From: DATKRB01 sp036501425
GTDB lineage: Bacteria; Actinomycetota; Acidimicrobiia; Acidimicrobiales; RAAP-2
DNA: 64,000 bases
Direction: 5' to 3'
NCBI GenBank assembly: GCA_036501425.1
Contig: DASYAI010000046.1
Coordinates: forward strand, 8,282-72,281
Below are positions 50,145 to 57,427 of the stretch, one piece after another. A program made the position numbers and the translations under genes. Position 1 is the first letter of the stretch; each line of letters starts with the position of its first letter. Below the pieces are notes generated by a model. That model saw only the letters and a list, made by a program, of their open reading frames with translations, had not been told where the DNA came from and did not search any database.

Positions 50145-51214
50145 CCCCCCGAACCGGGGCCCACGGCCCCTGGTCCGCTGCCTCGCCCCTGGCCACCGAC
50201 TCGATGGGCATGTGGGCCGCCACCGGGGGGCTGCCCGAGCAGCTCGAAGCGGCGGTGGCGGCCGAGCGGGTGGCGGTGCCGGCGACCGGCGGGGTCACCG
50301 ACGTCGCCGTGCTGGGCGTCGGTGCCGAGGCCCTCGCAGGGCAGCTGGTCGGCGTGTTGACCACCGCCCAGCTGGCGGTGCCGCTGGCGGTGCTGGGCGA
50401 CGGGGAGCTGCCGGCCTACGTCGGGGCCGGGTCCGTGGTGTTCGCCCTGTCGTGGTCGGGCGAGGCGCCGGGCGTCCTGGCGGCGGCCCAGGTGGCGGTG
50501 GCCCGGCGTGCCCGGGTGGTGGTGGTCGGCCGGGGTGGTGGCCCACTGGCCGCGTGGGCCGCCCGGTCGGGTCAGGCGGTGCTCCCGGTGGCTCCCGATC
50601 TGCCCTGCGGCCGGTCCGCTCTCGGCGCCCTCGCCGTCGCGGTCCTGATGACGCTGGAGGAGCTCGGGCTCGTCGCCGGCGTCGGGCGGCGGGTGCTGCA
50701 GGCCGCGCACGGGCTGGCGGAGCAGCGGGAGGAGCTGGCCGGCGCCACGGGTGGCGGCGCGCTCGCCGTCGCGCGCCGGATCGGCCGAACCTTTCCTGTC
50801 GTGCACGGGTCGGCGGGGATCACCGCGGTGGCGGCGGCGCGCTGGAAGCAGCAGGTCAACGCCAACGCCAAGACCCCCGCGTTCTGGGCCGCCCACCCCG
50901 ACCTGGACCACCACGAGGTGGCGGGCTGGGGCCAGTCCGGCGACGTGACCCGCCAGGTCTTCACCCTGGTGGAGCTCCGCCGGCCCGGGGAGCCGCCCTC
51001 GACCCGGCGGCGGTTCGAGCAGGCGGCCGAGGCGCTCGACGAGGTGGTGGCCACCGTGGTGCCGGTATGGGCGCAGGAGGGCGACGAGGTCGCCCAGTTC
51101 TTCGAGCTGGCCCTGATGGGCGACTTCGTCTCGCTGCACCTGGCCGCGGCCGAGGGCGTCGACCCGGGCCCCACGCCGGTGGTCGACGAGATCGAGCGGG
51201 CCGCGGCGGGCTGA
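50141..51214 (+). CDS. SIS-domain phosphosugar isomerase-like protein
   Basis: 357 residues from a TTG overlapping the previous stop (TTGA). Two sugar-isomerase domains: DVAVLGVGAEALAGQLVG..., VVFALSWSGEAPGVLAAA (usual SYSGNT), ARRARVVVVGRGGGPLAAWA, and C-terminal PVVHGSAGITAVAAARWKQQVNANAKTPAFWAAHPDLDHHEVAGW. This matches bifunctional phosphoglucose/phosphomannose isomerases of the Rv3256c/SCO3025 type. It would supply mannose 6-phosphate to ManB. Confidence 0.88.
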   Translation: MTPRTGAHGPWSAASPLATDSMGMWAATGGLPEQLEAAVAAERVAVPATGGVTDVAVLGVGAEALAGQLVGVLTTAQLAVPLAVLGDGELPAYVGAGSVVFALSWSGEAPGVLAAAQVAVARRARVVVVGRGGGPLAAWAARSGQAVLPVAPDLPCGRSALGALAVAVLMTLEELGLVAGVGRRVLQAAHGLAEQREELAGATGGGALAVARRIGRTFPVVHGSAGITAVAAARWKQQVNANAKTPAFWAAHPDLDHHEVAGWGQSGDVTRQVFTLVELRRPGEPPSTRRRFEQAAEALDEVVATVVPVWAQEGDEVAQFFELALMGDFVSLHLAAAEGVDPGPTPVVDEIERAAAG

Positions 51215-51333
51215 GCCCCAGGCCGACCACGACGGGCCGGGCGGCGGGCTGAGCCACGCCAGGCGCCGGGTTGAGCCACAACTACTGAGCGCCCACGGGT
51301 CTCAGGATGGACGGCACCGCGGGGCCGCCCGGC

Positions 51334-52143
51334 TCATCCGAGCTGGAGTGGGTGCGGCGAGTCGGTCGTCGGCTCGGGCGGTGGCATCCCGGGCGGTGGC
51401 GGACCGGATGGCCGCGGGCCGGCATCGAGACCCAGCTGGTACCCGTCGAGGAAGAGGTTGGCCTCGCGCTGGCGGGGGTGGCGGTTGGCCAGCTCGTGGA
51501 AGCGCGGGGAGTGGTTGGGCTCGAGCAGGTGGGCCAGCTCGTGGACGAGCACCGCGTCGAGGACCCATTCGGGGACGGCCCGCAGGCGCTCGGACATCCG
51601 GATCTCGCCGGTGTCCGACGAGCAAGAGGCCCATCGCTTGGTCTGGTTGGCCACCCAGCGGATGGAGCGCGGTGCGGTGCCGTCGACGTAGCGGTCAGCG
51701 AGCTGCTGGGCCCGCTCGGCCAGCGCCTGGTCGGAGATCCCCAGACCGGGCCGCCGGGCACGCACCTTCTCCACCAGCCACTCGACCATGGCCGTCCGTT
51801 GCGCGCCCCGGACGTGGCTGGGGAGCACCACCACGATCCGGCCCGCCTCCCAGAAGGCGGTGGCCGTTCGCCGGCGGCGGTTGCTCGTGCGGAGCTCGAC
51901 GACTGGCTCGTCGGGGACCGAGACGACCGGCTCGTCGGGCACCTCGACGACCGGCGCAGCCGGCACCTCGACGACCGGCGCAGCGGGGACCGAGACGACC
52001 GGCTCGTCAGGGACGGAGCCGACAGGCTCGTCGGCCGGCGGAGCGGGGGGCGCGGGCGCCGGCGAGTGCGCGAAACGCAGGGGGAGCGGTGGGCTCGGCC
52101 CGTCGTCGCGGGCCGGTGGGCCGGCGGGGGTGGCGGCGGGCAT
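51334..52143 (-). CDS. YgjP/DUF45-type metallopeptidase with repeat linker
   Basis: 269 residues. The C-terminal half is the YgjP-like metallopeptidase core: ALAERAQQLADRYV, IRWVANQTKRWASCSSDTGEIRMSERLRAVPEWVLDAVLVHELAHLLEPNHSPRFHELANRHP with the zinc HELAH and a downstream His. The N-terminal part is disordered, made largely of six VxVPDEPV-like octapeptides encoded by 24-bp repeats. No signal peptide. The ATG at 52143 is the first plausible start after the riboflavin synthase stop (26-base gap). Rv3259-like metallopeptidases also sit in this neighbourhood. Confidence 0.86.
   Translation of the reverse strand: MPAATPAGPPARDDGPSPPLPLRFAHSPAPAPPAPPADEPVGSVPDEPVVSVPAAPVVEVPAAPVVEVPDEPVVSVPDEPVVELRTSNRRRRTATAFWEAGRIVVVLPSHVRGAQRTAMVEWLVEKVRARRPGLGISDQALAERAQQLADRYVDGTAPRSIRWVANQTKRWASCSSDTGEIRMSERLRAVPEWVLDAVLVHELAHLLEPNHSPRFHELANRHPRQREANLFLDGYQLGLDAGPRPSGPPPPGMPPPEPTTDSPHPLQLG
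51898..52041 (-). repeat. 24-bp minisatellite, six units, in metallopeptidase linker
   Basis: Six successive 24-base units (51898, 51922, 51946, 51970, 51994, 52018) with core GACGACCGGCTCGTC or GACGACCGGCGCAGC encode [ES]VP[DA][EA]PVV octapeptides. Units 3 and 4 are nearly identical. Pro-rich linker between the N-terminus and catalytic domain. Confidence 0.82.
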
Positions 52144-52169
52144 CGGGGCGCCCGGAAACCCGGCTGCCG

Positions 52170-52655
52170 TCAGCGACTCGAGGCGACCAGCGGTCCGGCG
52201 TCCGAGGATCCCTGGCGGATGCCCTTGCCCGCCCGCATGGTCAGCTGCTCGGGCTCGTAGAGCATCCAGTACGCGTTGCGGGCGTGCTTGCGGGCCCGGT
52301 CCCGGCAGATCTCGGCCAGGCTGGCCGGGTCGTCGGCCTCGTCCTCGTGGACGAACACCTCCAGGATGGCGGTGCTGGTCATCAGCTGGGCCATCATGAT
52401 GCCGGTCGAAGCCTCGTGGGCGCAGGTCTTGTCGATGGGCTGCTTGCCCGGCATTCCCAGGGCGATCACGATCCGGCAGCTCTCGTCCTCGATCATCCGC
52501 TTGGCCTGGACGGCCAGGTCCTTGAACCCCGGCACGGTGTGCCGGACCGTCTCGAACCGGCGCCCGTAGCCCGGGCAGGTCTCGAGCTCCTCGAGCGCCT
52601 CGGCGCCCATGTCGAACCGGGCGAACATGGTGTCCACCACTCCGATGCGGTGCAT
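52170..52655 (-). CDS. ribC: Archaeal-type riboflavin synthase
   Basis: 161 residues. IGVVDTMFARFDMG, VRHTVPGFKDLAVQAKRMIED, VIALGMPGKQPIDKTCAHEASTGIMMAQLMT, ILEVFVHEDEADDP and the C-terminal RAGKGIRQGSSDAGP match the pentameric archaeal riboflavin synthase (Methanocaldococcus RibC type), a paralogue of lumazine synthase, and not the trimeric two-domain bacterial RibE. It dismutates two 6,7-dimethyl-8-ribityllumazine to riboflavin. Strong AAGGAG ribosome-binding site at 52664-52669. No other rib genes are adjacent. Confidence 0.93.
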   Translation of the reverse strand: MHRIGVVDTMFARFDMGAEALEELETCPGYGRRFETVRHTVPGFKDLAVQAKRMIEDESCRIVIALGMPGKQPIDKTCAHEASTGIMMAQLMTSTAILEVFVHEDEADDPASLAEICRDRARKHARNAYWMLYEPEQLTMRAGKGIRQGSSDAGPLVASSR

Positions 52656-52765
52656 GGATCGAGCTCCTTCCCGCGCGGCCCACCGGCGCGAGGAGCCGAG
52701 CGTACCGTGACCAGGACCCGACCCGGCTCGACGGGAGCCGCCGGCGCGGTCGAGAATCACCGGCC

Positions 52766-53527
52766 GTGGGAGACGAGCGGCCGCCGGCGGGCGATCAAGA
52801 CGCCCGCCGCCCGTCGGCGGGGACTCGGCCCGACCAGCTGGTCCTCGTGGCGGGGGCGGGGACCGGCGTGGGCAAGACGTGGCTCACTGCCCAACTGGTG
52901 GGCGTCCTCGCCCGGCGGGGGGTGCGGGCGGTGGCCCGCAAGCTGGCCCAGTCCTTCGCGCCCGAGGACGAGCCGGCGGGGAGGGACGCGGCGGTGCTCG
53001 GCGCCGCGTCGGGGGAGCCGGCGGAGGTGGTCTGTCCTCCTCACCGGTGGTACCCGGCGGTGATGGCCCCGCCCATGGCGGCGGCCGCGCTGCGCCGAGC
53101 GCCGTTCGCGGTCGCCGACCTGCTGTCCGAGCTCCGCTGGCCCGGACCCGCCGCGCCCGGCACCGGCGGCGTCACGGTGGGCTTCCTCGAGACCGCCGGC
53201 GGGGTGCGCTCCCCCCAGGCCGACGACGGCGACGTGGGGACCGTGGCCGGACTGGTCGAGCCCGATCTCGTCGTCGTGGTGGTCGGCGCCGGCCTGGGCG
53301 CGATCAACGACGCCGTCCTGGCCTCCGACGCCCTGCGGGGCGCCGTGCCGACCCTGGCGGTCGGCTCCCTGGTCGTGGTGCTCAACCGGTTCGATCCGGA
53401 CGTCGCGGTCCACCGTGCCAACCGGCGCTGGCTCGAGGACCGCGCCGGCCTGCTGGTCGCGGCGGCGCCGGCGGATCTCGGGGCCCTGGCCACCTCGCTG
53501 CGCGCGGGGTCCTTCAGCCGCGCGTGA
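52766..53527 (+). CDS. bioD: Dethiobiotin synthetase
   Basis: 253 residues. GAGTGVGKTWLTAQLVG is the P-loop, then AVARKLAQSFAPEDEPAGRDAAVLGAASG, VGFLETAGGVRSPQADDGD and VVVVGAGLGAINDAVLASDAL. It makes dethiobiotin from DAPA, CO2 and ATP. Glu-Thr-Ala-Gly-Gly (ETAGG) is the usual metal/substrate motif. GTG at 52766. Converges with bsaP, overlapping by 14 bases. bioA and bioF are not in the window. Confidence 0.92.
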   Translation: MGDERPPAGDQDARRPSAGTRPDQLVLVAGAGTGVGKTWLTAQLVGVLARRGVRAVARKLAQSFAPEDEPAGRDAAVLGAASGEPAEVVCPPHRWYPAVMAPPMAAAALRRAPFAVADLLSELRWPGPAAPGTGGVTVGFLETAGGVRSPQADDGDVGTVAGLVEPDLVVVVVGAGLGAINDAVLASDALRGAVPTLAVGSLVVVLNRFDPDVAVHRANRRWLEDRAGLLVAAAPADLGALATSLRAGSFSRA

Positions 53528-53711
53528 CGCCGTGCTCCGGGCACCGGGCCGACCACCCGGTCGGGGTGACGCTCACCGCCATCCAGCGGCCGCACGCGGT
53601 GCAGTAGTGCGGCGGGTCCAACGGGCGACAGCCGGCGCAGCGGTCGGTGGGCCGCCCGCACCCGGCGCAGAACCGGGGGGTGGCGGCCTCGCCGGTCTCG
53701 GGACCGCTCAC
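53514..53711 (-). CDS. bsaP: Biotin synthase auxiliary protein-like zinc-ribbon/Fe-S protein
   Basis: 65 residues with RFCAGCGRPTDRCAGC, PPHYCTACGRWMAVSVTPTGWSARCPEHG. The HYCTACGR...PTGW.ARC.EHG block is the signature of the small protein encoded beside bioB in mycobacteria (BsaP, Rv1590), reported to help biotin synthase, probably via an Fe-S cluster. The additional CxxC...CxxC at the N-terminus resembles a zinc ribbon. It starts 32 bases after the bioB stop, in the same direction. Confidence 0.87.
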   Translation of the reverse strand: MSGPETGEAATPRFCAGCGRPTDRCAGCRPLDPPHYCTACGRWMAVSVTPTGWSARCPEHGVTRG

Positions 53712-53743
53712 CGGCTGGTCGGCGCCTGCTCGCAGCGCCGTGC

Positions 53744-54871
53744 TCAGAAGGCGGCCGTCAGCGCGGCGACCGGCATGCGGAGGTCCTCGAGCATCCGGAG
53801 GTCCGCCTCGGGCGACCGTCCGAGGGTCGTGAGGTAGTTGCCCACGATGAGGGCGTTGATGCCGGCGGTCATGCCCATCGCCTGGAGGTCGCCCAGCGTG
53901 ATCTCGCGACCGCCTGCGTAGCGCAGGATGACGCCGGGTAGGGCCAGGCGGAACAAGGCGATCCAGCGCACCGCCTCCCAGGCGCCGAGGGGCGGCCGAT
54001 CCTCGAGCGGGGTCCCCGGCCGGGCATTCAGGAAGTTGATCGGCACCTCGGTCGGGTCGAGCTCGCGCAGCTCGAGCAAGAGCTCGATCCGTTGGGCGTC
54101 GCTCTCGCCCATCCCGATCAGGGCGCCGCAGCACAGCTCCATCCCGTGCCGACGGACGGTCCGGCAGGTCTCGGCCCGTTCCTCCCAGCGGTGCGTGGTC
54201 ACCACCTGGTCGAAGAACGAGCGGGCGGTCTCGAGGTTGTGGTTGTAGCGGTGGACCCCTCCGGCGGCCAGCCGCGCCGCCTGCTCGTCGGTGAGGATGC
54301 CGGCGCTCACGGCCACGTTCAGCCCGGTCTCGTCGCGCACCAGCGGCACGAGCTCGAGGATGCGGCGCAGCGTCCGCTCGTCGGGCCCGCGCACGGCGAG
54401 CACGATGCAGAACTCCGAGGCGCCCAATGCCGCCGTTTCGCGGGCGGCCGCCAGGACGTCCTCGGTCGCCAGCAGCGGCGTCGCCTTGACCGGGGACTCG
54501 AAGCGTGAGGACTGCGAGCAGAAGTGGCAGTCCTCGGGGCACCCTCCGGTCTTGGCGGACAAGATGCCCTCCACCTCGACCTCCGGGCCGCACCAGGCCA
54601 GGCGGACCAGGTGGGCGAGCGAGGCCAGACCGACGACGGCCGGGTCGGGCAGCGCTGCCAGCGCGCCCAGCTCGTCGCCGCTCAGCATCCGACCCTCCTC
54701 GAGCAGGGCCGCCTCGGCCGCGGCGAGCAGCGCCCGATCGGCGGCCGAGGGAAGCCCCGGGCCCGCCGGGGGGGTGGGATGGGCCGCCGGCGCCTGGCGC
54801 CCCGCCCGCGGCGGTGCGCTCCTGAACCGTACGGCGGTGCTGGCTGGGCCCAGGGGAGCGTCGAGATCCAC
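53744..54871 (-). CDS. bioB: Biotin synthase
   Basis: 375 residues, radical SAM. The [4Fe-4S] site is CPEDCHFC (C111, C115, C118); the [2Fe-2S] ligands include cysteines in FCIVLAVRG and ELCCGALIGMGES; VSAGILTDEQAARLAAGGVHRYNHNLETA and the C-terminal YAGGREITLGD are typical. It inserts sulfur into dethiobiotin. About 45 extra N-terminal residues precede the domain. GTG start with TACCGT 6 bases upstream. Confidence 0.95.
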   Translation of the reverse strand: MDLDAPLGPASTAVRFRSAPPRAGRQAPAAHPTPPAGPGLPSAADRALLAAAEAALLEEGRMLSGDELGALAALPDPAVVGLASLAHLVRLAWCGPEVEVEGILSAKTGGCPEDCHFCSQSSRFESPVKATPLLATEDVLAAARETAALGASEFCIVLAVRGPDERTLRRILELVPLVRDETGLNVAVSAGILTDEQAARLAAGGVHRYNHNLETARSFFDQVVTTHRWEERAETCRTVRRHGMELCCGALIGMGESDAQRIELLLELRELDPTEVPINFLNARPGTPLEDRPPLGAWEAVRWIALFRLALPGVILRYAGGREITLGDLQAMGMTAGINALIVGNYLTTLGRSPEADLRMLEDLRMPVAALTAAF

Positions 54872-54877
54872 GGGGCC

Positions 54878-54883
54878 ACGGTA
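54878..54883 (-). promoter_or_regulatory. -10 box, leaderless bioB-bsaP
   Basis: TACCGT on the minus strand, 6 bases before the GTG at 54871, in the 72-base gap to the divergent acyl-CoA dehydrogenase gene. Confidence 0.43.
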
Positions 54884-54943
54884 GTGGCACCGGGGCGCGT
54901 CGGTCGATGGCGCCGGCCCGGCTGGTCGGGCAAGCTGACCGGC

Positions 54944-56245
54944 GTGGCGTGGGATTTCTCGACCGAGCCGGAGTTCGAGGAGCGGTTGGCGTGGATGCGG
55001 CGCTTCGTGCGCGAGGAGGTGTTCCCGCTCGAGACCCTCGGGCTCGGCTACGAGGACACCCTCCGGCTGGTGCGGCCCCTGCAGGACCAGGTCAAAGCGG
55101 AGGGCTTGTGGGCCGCCCATCTGCCCCCCGAGCTGGGGGGCGGGGGCTTCGGGCAGGTCCGCCTGGGGCTCATGCACGAGATCCTCGGTGCGTCCCCCCT
55201 CGGCCCCCTGGTCTTCGGGAACAACGCCCCGGACTCGGGCAACGCCGAGCTGCTGGCCATCGGCACCCGGGCCACCGGGCGCGAGGACCAGCGCGATCGC
55301 TGGCTGTACCCGCTGCTCGCGGGCGAGCTGCGGAGCGGGTTCTCGATGACCGAGCCCGGTACCGCCGGCTCGGACCCGACCCTGCTCGCCGCCCGGGCGG
55401 AGCGCGACGGCGACGAGTTCGTGCTGAACGGCCACAAGTGGTTCACGACCAACGGCTCGGTGGCCGACTTCCTCATCGTGATGGCGGTGACCAACCCCGA
55501 GGTGCACCCCTACCAGGGCTCGTCGATGATCATCGTGCCGGTGGACACGCCGGGCGTCGACGTGGTGCGCGACATCGGCACCATGGAGGAGCCCCACCCG
55601 ACCTTCGGCCACTACGGCAACCACGCCGAGATCGTCTACCGCGACGTGCGGGTGCCGGTCGAGAACCTGCTGGGTCGGGAGGGCGAGGGCTTCGCCCTGG
55701 CCCAGGCGCGCCTGGGCCCCGGGCGCATCCACCACGCCATGCGCTGGCTGGGCCAGTCCCGGCGGGCCTTCGACATGCTCTGCGAGCGGGCCGTCTCGCG
55801 CTACGCCCACGGCTCGCTGCTGTCGGAGAAGCAGACCGTCCAGAACTGGGTGGCCGACTCGCTGGCCCAGATGCAGGCGGCGCGGCTCATGACCCTGCAC
55901 GCCGCGTGGAAGATGGACCAGTCGGGATCGGCGGCCGCGCGCGTCGACATCGCCATGATCAAGTACTTCGGCGCCGGGGTGCTCTACGACGTGATCGATC
56001 GCGCCCTGCAGGTGCACGGGTCGCTGGGCTACTCGGCCGACCTCCCGCTCGAGGCCATGTACCGCGCCGCCCGGGCCGCCCGCCTCTACGACGGGCCCGA
56101 CGAGGTGCACCGCCAGACGGTCGCCCGCCAGACGCTCAAGGGCTACGCCCCGACCGACGTGCCGAGCGAGCACATCCCCACCCGGCGGGAGGCGGCTCGC
56201 CGCAAGTTCGCCGACCTGCTCGCCGTCGCCACCGCCGACGATTGA
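54944..56245 (+). CDS. Acyl-CoA dehydrogenase
   Basis: 433 residues. GFSMTEPGTAGSDPTLLAARAERDGDEFVLNGHKWFTTNG is the FAD-binding middle domain, VPVENLLGREGEGFALAQARLGPGRIHHAMRWLGQ and QVHGSLGYSADLPLEAMYRAARAARLYDGPDEVHRQTVA the C-terminal helical domain. The catalytic base is not at the usual ACADM position, so chain-length group is uncertain; the sequence resembles the ACAD10/11-type acyl-CoA dehydrogenases. A 22-bp repeat and a hairpin follow it. Confidence 0.93.
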   Translation: MAWDFSTEPEFEERLAWMRRFVREEVFPLETLGLGYEDTLRLVRPLQDQVKAEGLWAAHLPPELGGGGFGQVRLGLMHEILGASPLGPLVFGNNAPDSGNAELLAIGTRATGREDQRDRWLYPLLAGELRSGFSMTEPGTAGSDPTLLAARAERDGDEFVLNGHKWFTTNGSVADFLIVMAVTNPEVHPYQGSSMIIVPVDTPGVDVVRDIGTMEEPHPTFGHYGNHAEIVYRDVRVPVENLLGREGEGFALAQARLGPGRIHHAMRWLGQSRRAFDMLCERAVSRYAHGSLLSEKQTVQNWVADSLAQMQAARLMTLHAAWKMDQSGSAAARVDIAMIKYFGAGVLYDVIDRALQVHGSLGYSADLPLEAMYRAARAARLYDGPDEVHRQTVARQTLKGYAPTDVPSEHIPTRREAARRKFADLLAVATADD

Positions 56246-56257
56246 GCGGGCCGTCTC

Positions 56258-56301
56258 CGACGGTCGGCCCGGCGTCCACCGACGGTCGGGCCGGCGTCCA
56301 C
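56258..56301. repeat. 22-bp tandem duplication
   Basis: CGACGGTCGGCCCGGCGTCC... at 56258-56279 and 56280-56301, one base different, just after the acyl-CoA dehydrogenase stop. Confidence 0.7.
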
Positions 56302-56307
56302 CGGCGT

Positions 56308-56349
56308 CGCCGAGGGCCCCCGCCCGATGGTGGCCGCGGGCCCTCGGCG
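56308..56349 (+). terminator. Strong hairpin after acyl-CoA dehydrogenase gene
   Basis: CGCCGAGGGCCC (56308-56319) and GGGCCCTCGGCG (56338-56349) are perfect 12-bp arms with an 18-base loop. No T-tract, as is common for actinobacterial terminators. The desaturase gene starts 22 bases further on. Confidence 0.62.
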
Positions 56350-56370
56350 CCCGGATGCTAAGAATCTCGG

Positions 56371-57351
56371 GTGACCGACATTCTGGATCCGGTGGGGGCG
56401 CCGGCCGGAGCCGCCACCGGCCCCGGTAGTCCCCGTCCGGGCCGATCGGGTCCGGGCCGGTCGGGTTCGCGCCGATCGGGTCCGGGCGGCTCGCTGCGCC
56501 TGGGTGTCCCGTTCGCGCTGGTGCACCTGTCGTGCCTGGCGCTGCTAGTGGTCGGATGGAGCCCGGTCGCCGTCGGAGTCTGCGCGGCCATGTACGTGGC
56601 CCGCATGTTCGGCATCACCGGCTTCTACCACCGCTATTTCTCGCACCGGGCCTTCCGGGTCGGCCGCCCGGTCCAGTTCGCCGGGGCGGTCCTCGGCGCG
56701 TCGGCCGCCCAGCGGGGCCCGCTGTGGTGGGCCGCCCACCACCGCCGTCACCACCGCTACACCGAGCGGCCCGGCGACCCCCACTCGCCGGTGCTCGACG
56801 GGCTGCTCTCGAGCCATCTCTTCTGGATCTTCGCGGCGGCCAACCACGACACCGACCTGGCGGCGGTGGAGGACCTGGCTGTGTTCCCCGAGCTGCGGTT
56901 CATCGACCGGTTCCACCACCTGGTGCCGGCCGTCACCATCGGGGCGATGTTCGCCCTCGGCTACGGCCTGGGGCACGCCTGGCCCGGGCTGCACACCTCG
57001 GGTCCCCAGATGCTCGTCTGGGGCTTTTCGGTCTCGACGGTGCTCGTCTACCACGCCACCTTCTCCATCAACTCGCTGGCCCACCGGTTCGGTTCGCGGC
57101 GCTACGAGACCAAGGACGCCAGCCGCAACAACGCGGGCCTGGCGCTGCTCACGATGGGGGAGGGGTGGCACAACAACCACCACCGGTTCCCCGGCGCCGC
57201 CCGCCAGGGGTTCGCGCCCTGGGAGCTCGACGCGACCTGGCTGATGCTGCGGGCCCTGGCCCGGCTCGGGCTGGTGCGGGACCTCCGCCCGGTCCCCGCG
57301 CCCGTGCTGGCGGTCGCCCGGGCCGGACGATCCGGGCCTCCGACCTCGTAG
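56371..57351 (+). CDS. Acyl-CoA / fatty acid delta-9 desaturase
   Basis: 326 residues, membrane-bound di-iron desaturase. Histidine boxes HRYFSH, HHRRHH and HNNHH are all present (plus H in DAS..RNN NAG region). Four helices in two hairpins. It introduces cis double bonds in acyl chains, important for membrane fluidity. The N-terminal 40 residues are a Gly/Ser/Arg-rich repeat (SGPGRSGSRRSGPGG). GTG start; no clear ribosome-binding site. Confidence 0.92.
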   Translation: MTDILDPVGAPAGAATGPGSPRPGRSGPGRSGSRRSGPGGSLRLGVPFALVHLSCLALLVVGWSPVAVGVCAAMYVARMFGITGFYHRYFSHRAFRVGRPVQFAGAVLGASAAQRGPLWWAAHHRRHHRYTERPGDPHSPVLDGLLSSHLFWIFAAANHDTDLAAVEDLAVFPELRFIDRFHHLVPAVTIGAMFALGYGLGHAWPGLHTSGPQMLVWGFSVSTVLVYHATFSINSLAHRFGSRRYETKDASRNNAGLALLTMGEGWHNNHHRFPGAARQGFAPWELDATWLMLRALARLGLVRDLRPVPAPVLAVARAGRSGPPTS

Positions 57352-57427
57352 GCGCCGCCTCTAGCGCCGCCCTCGTAGGGCCGATCCGGGCCCTCGACGT
57401 CGTAGGGCGCCGCCTCCGGCGCCGGCC

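Noticed and set aside
51898..52041. CRISPR-like array
   Set aside because: Units are directly adjacent 24-mers without spacers and are translated in frame inside a metallopeptidase gene.
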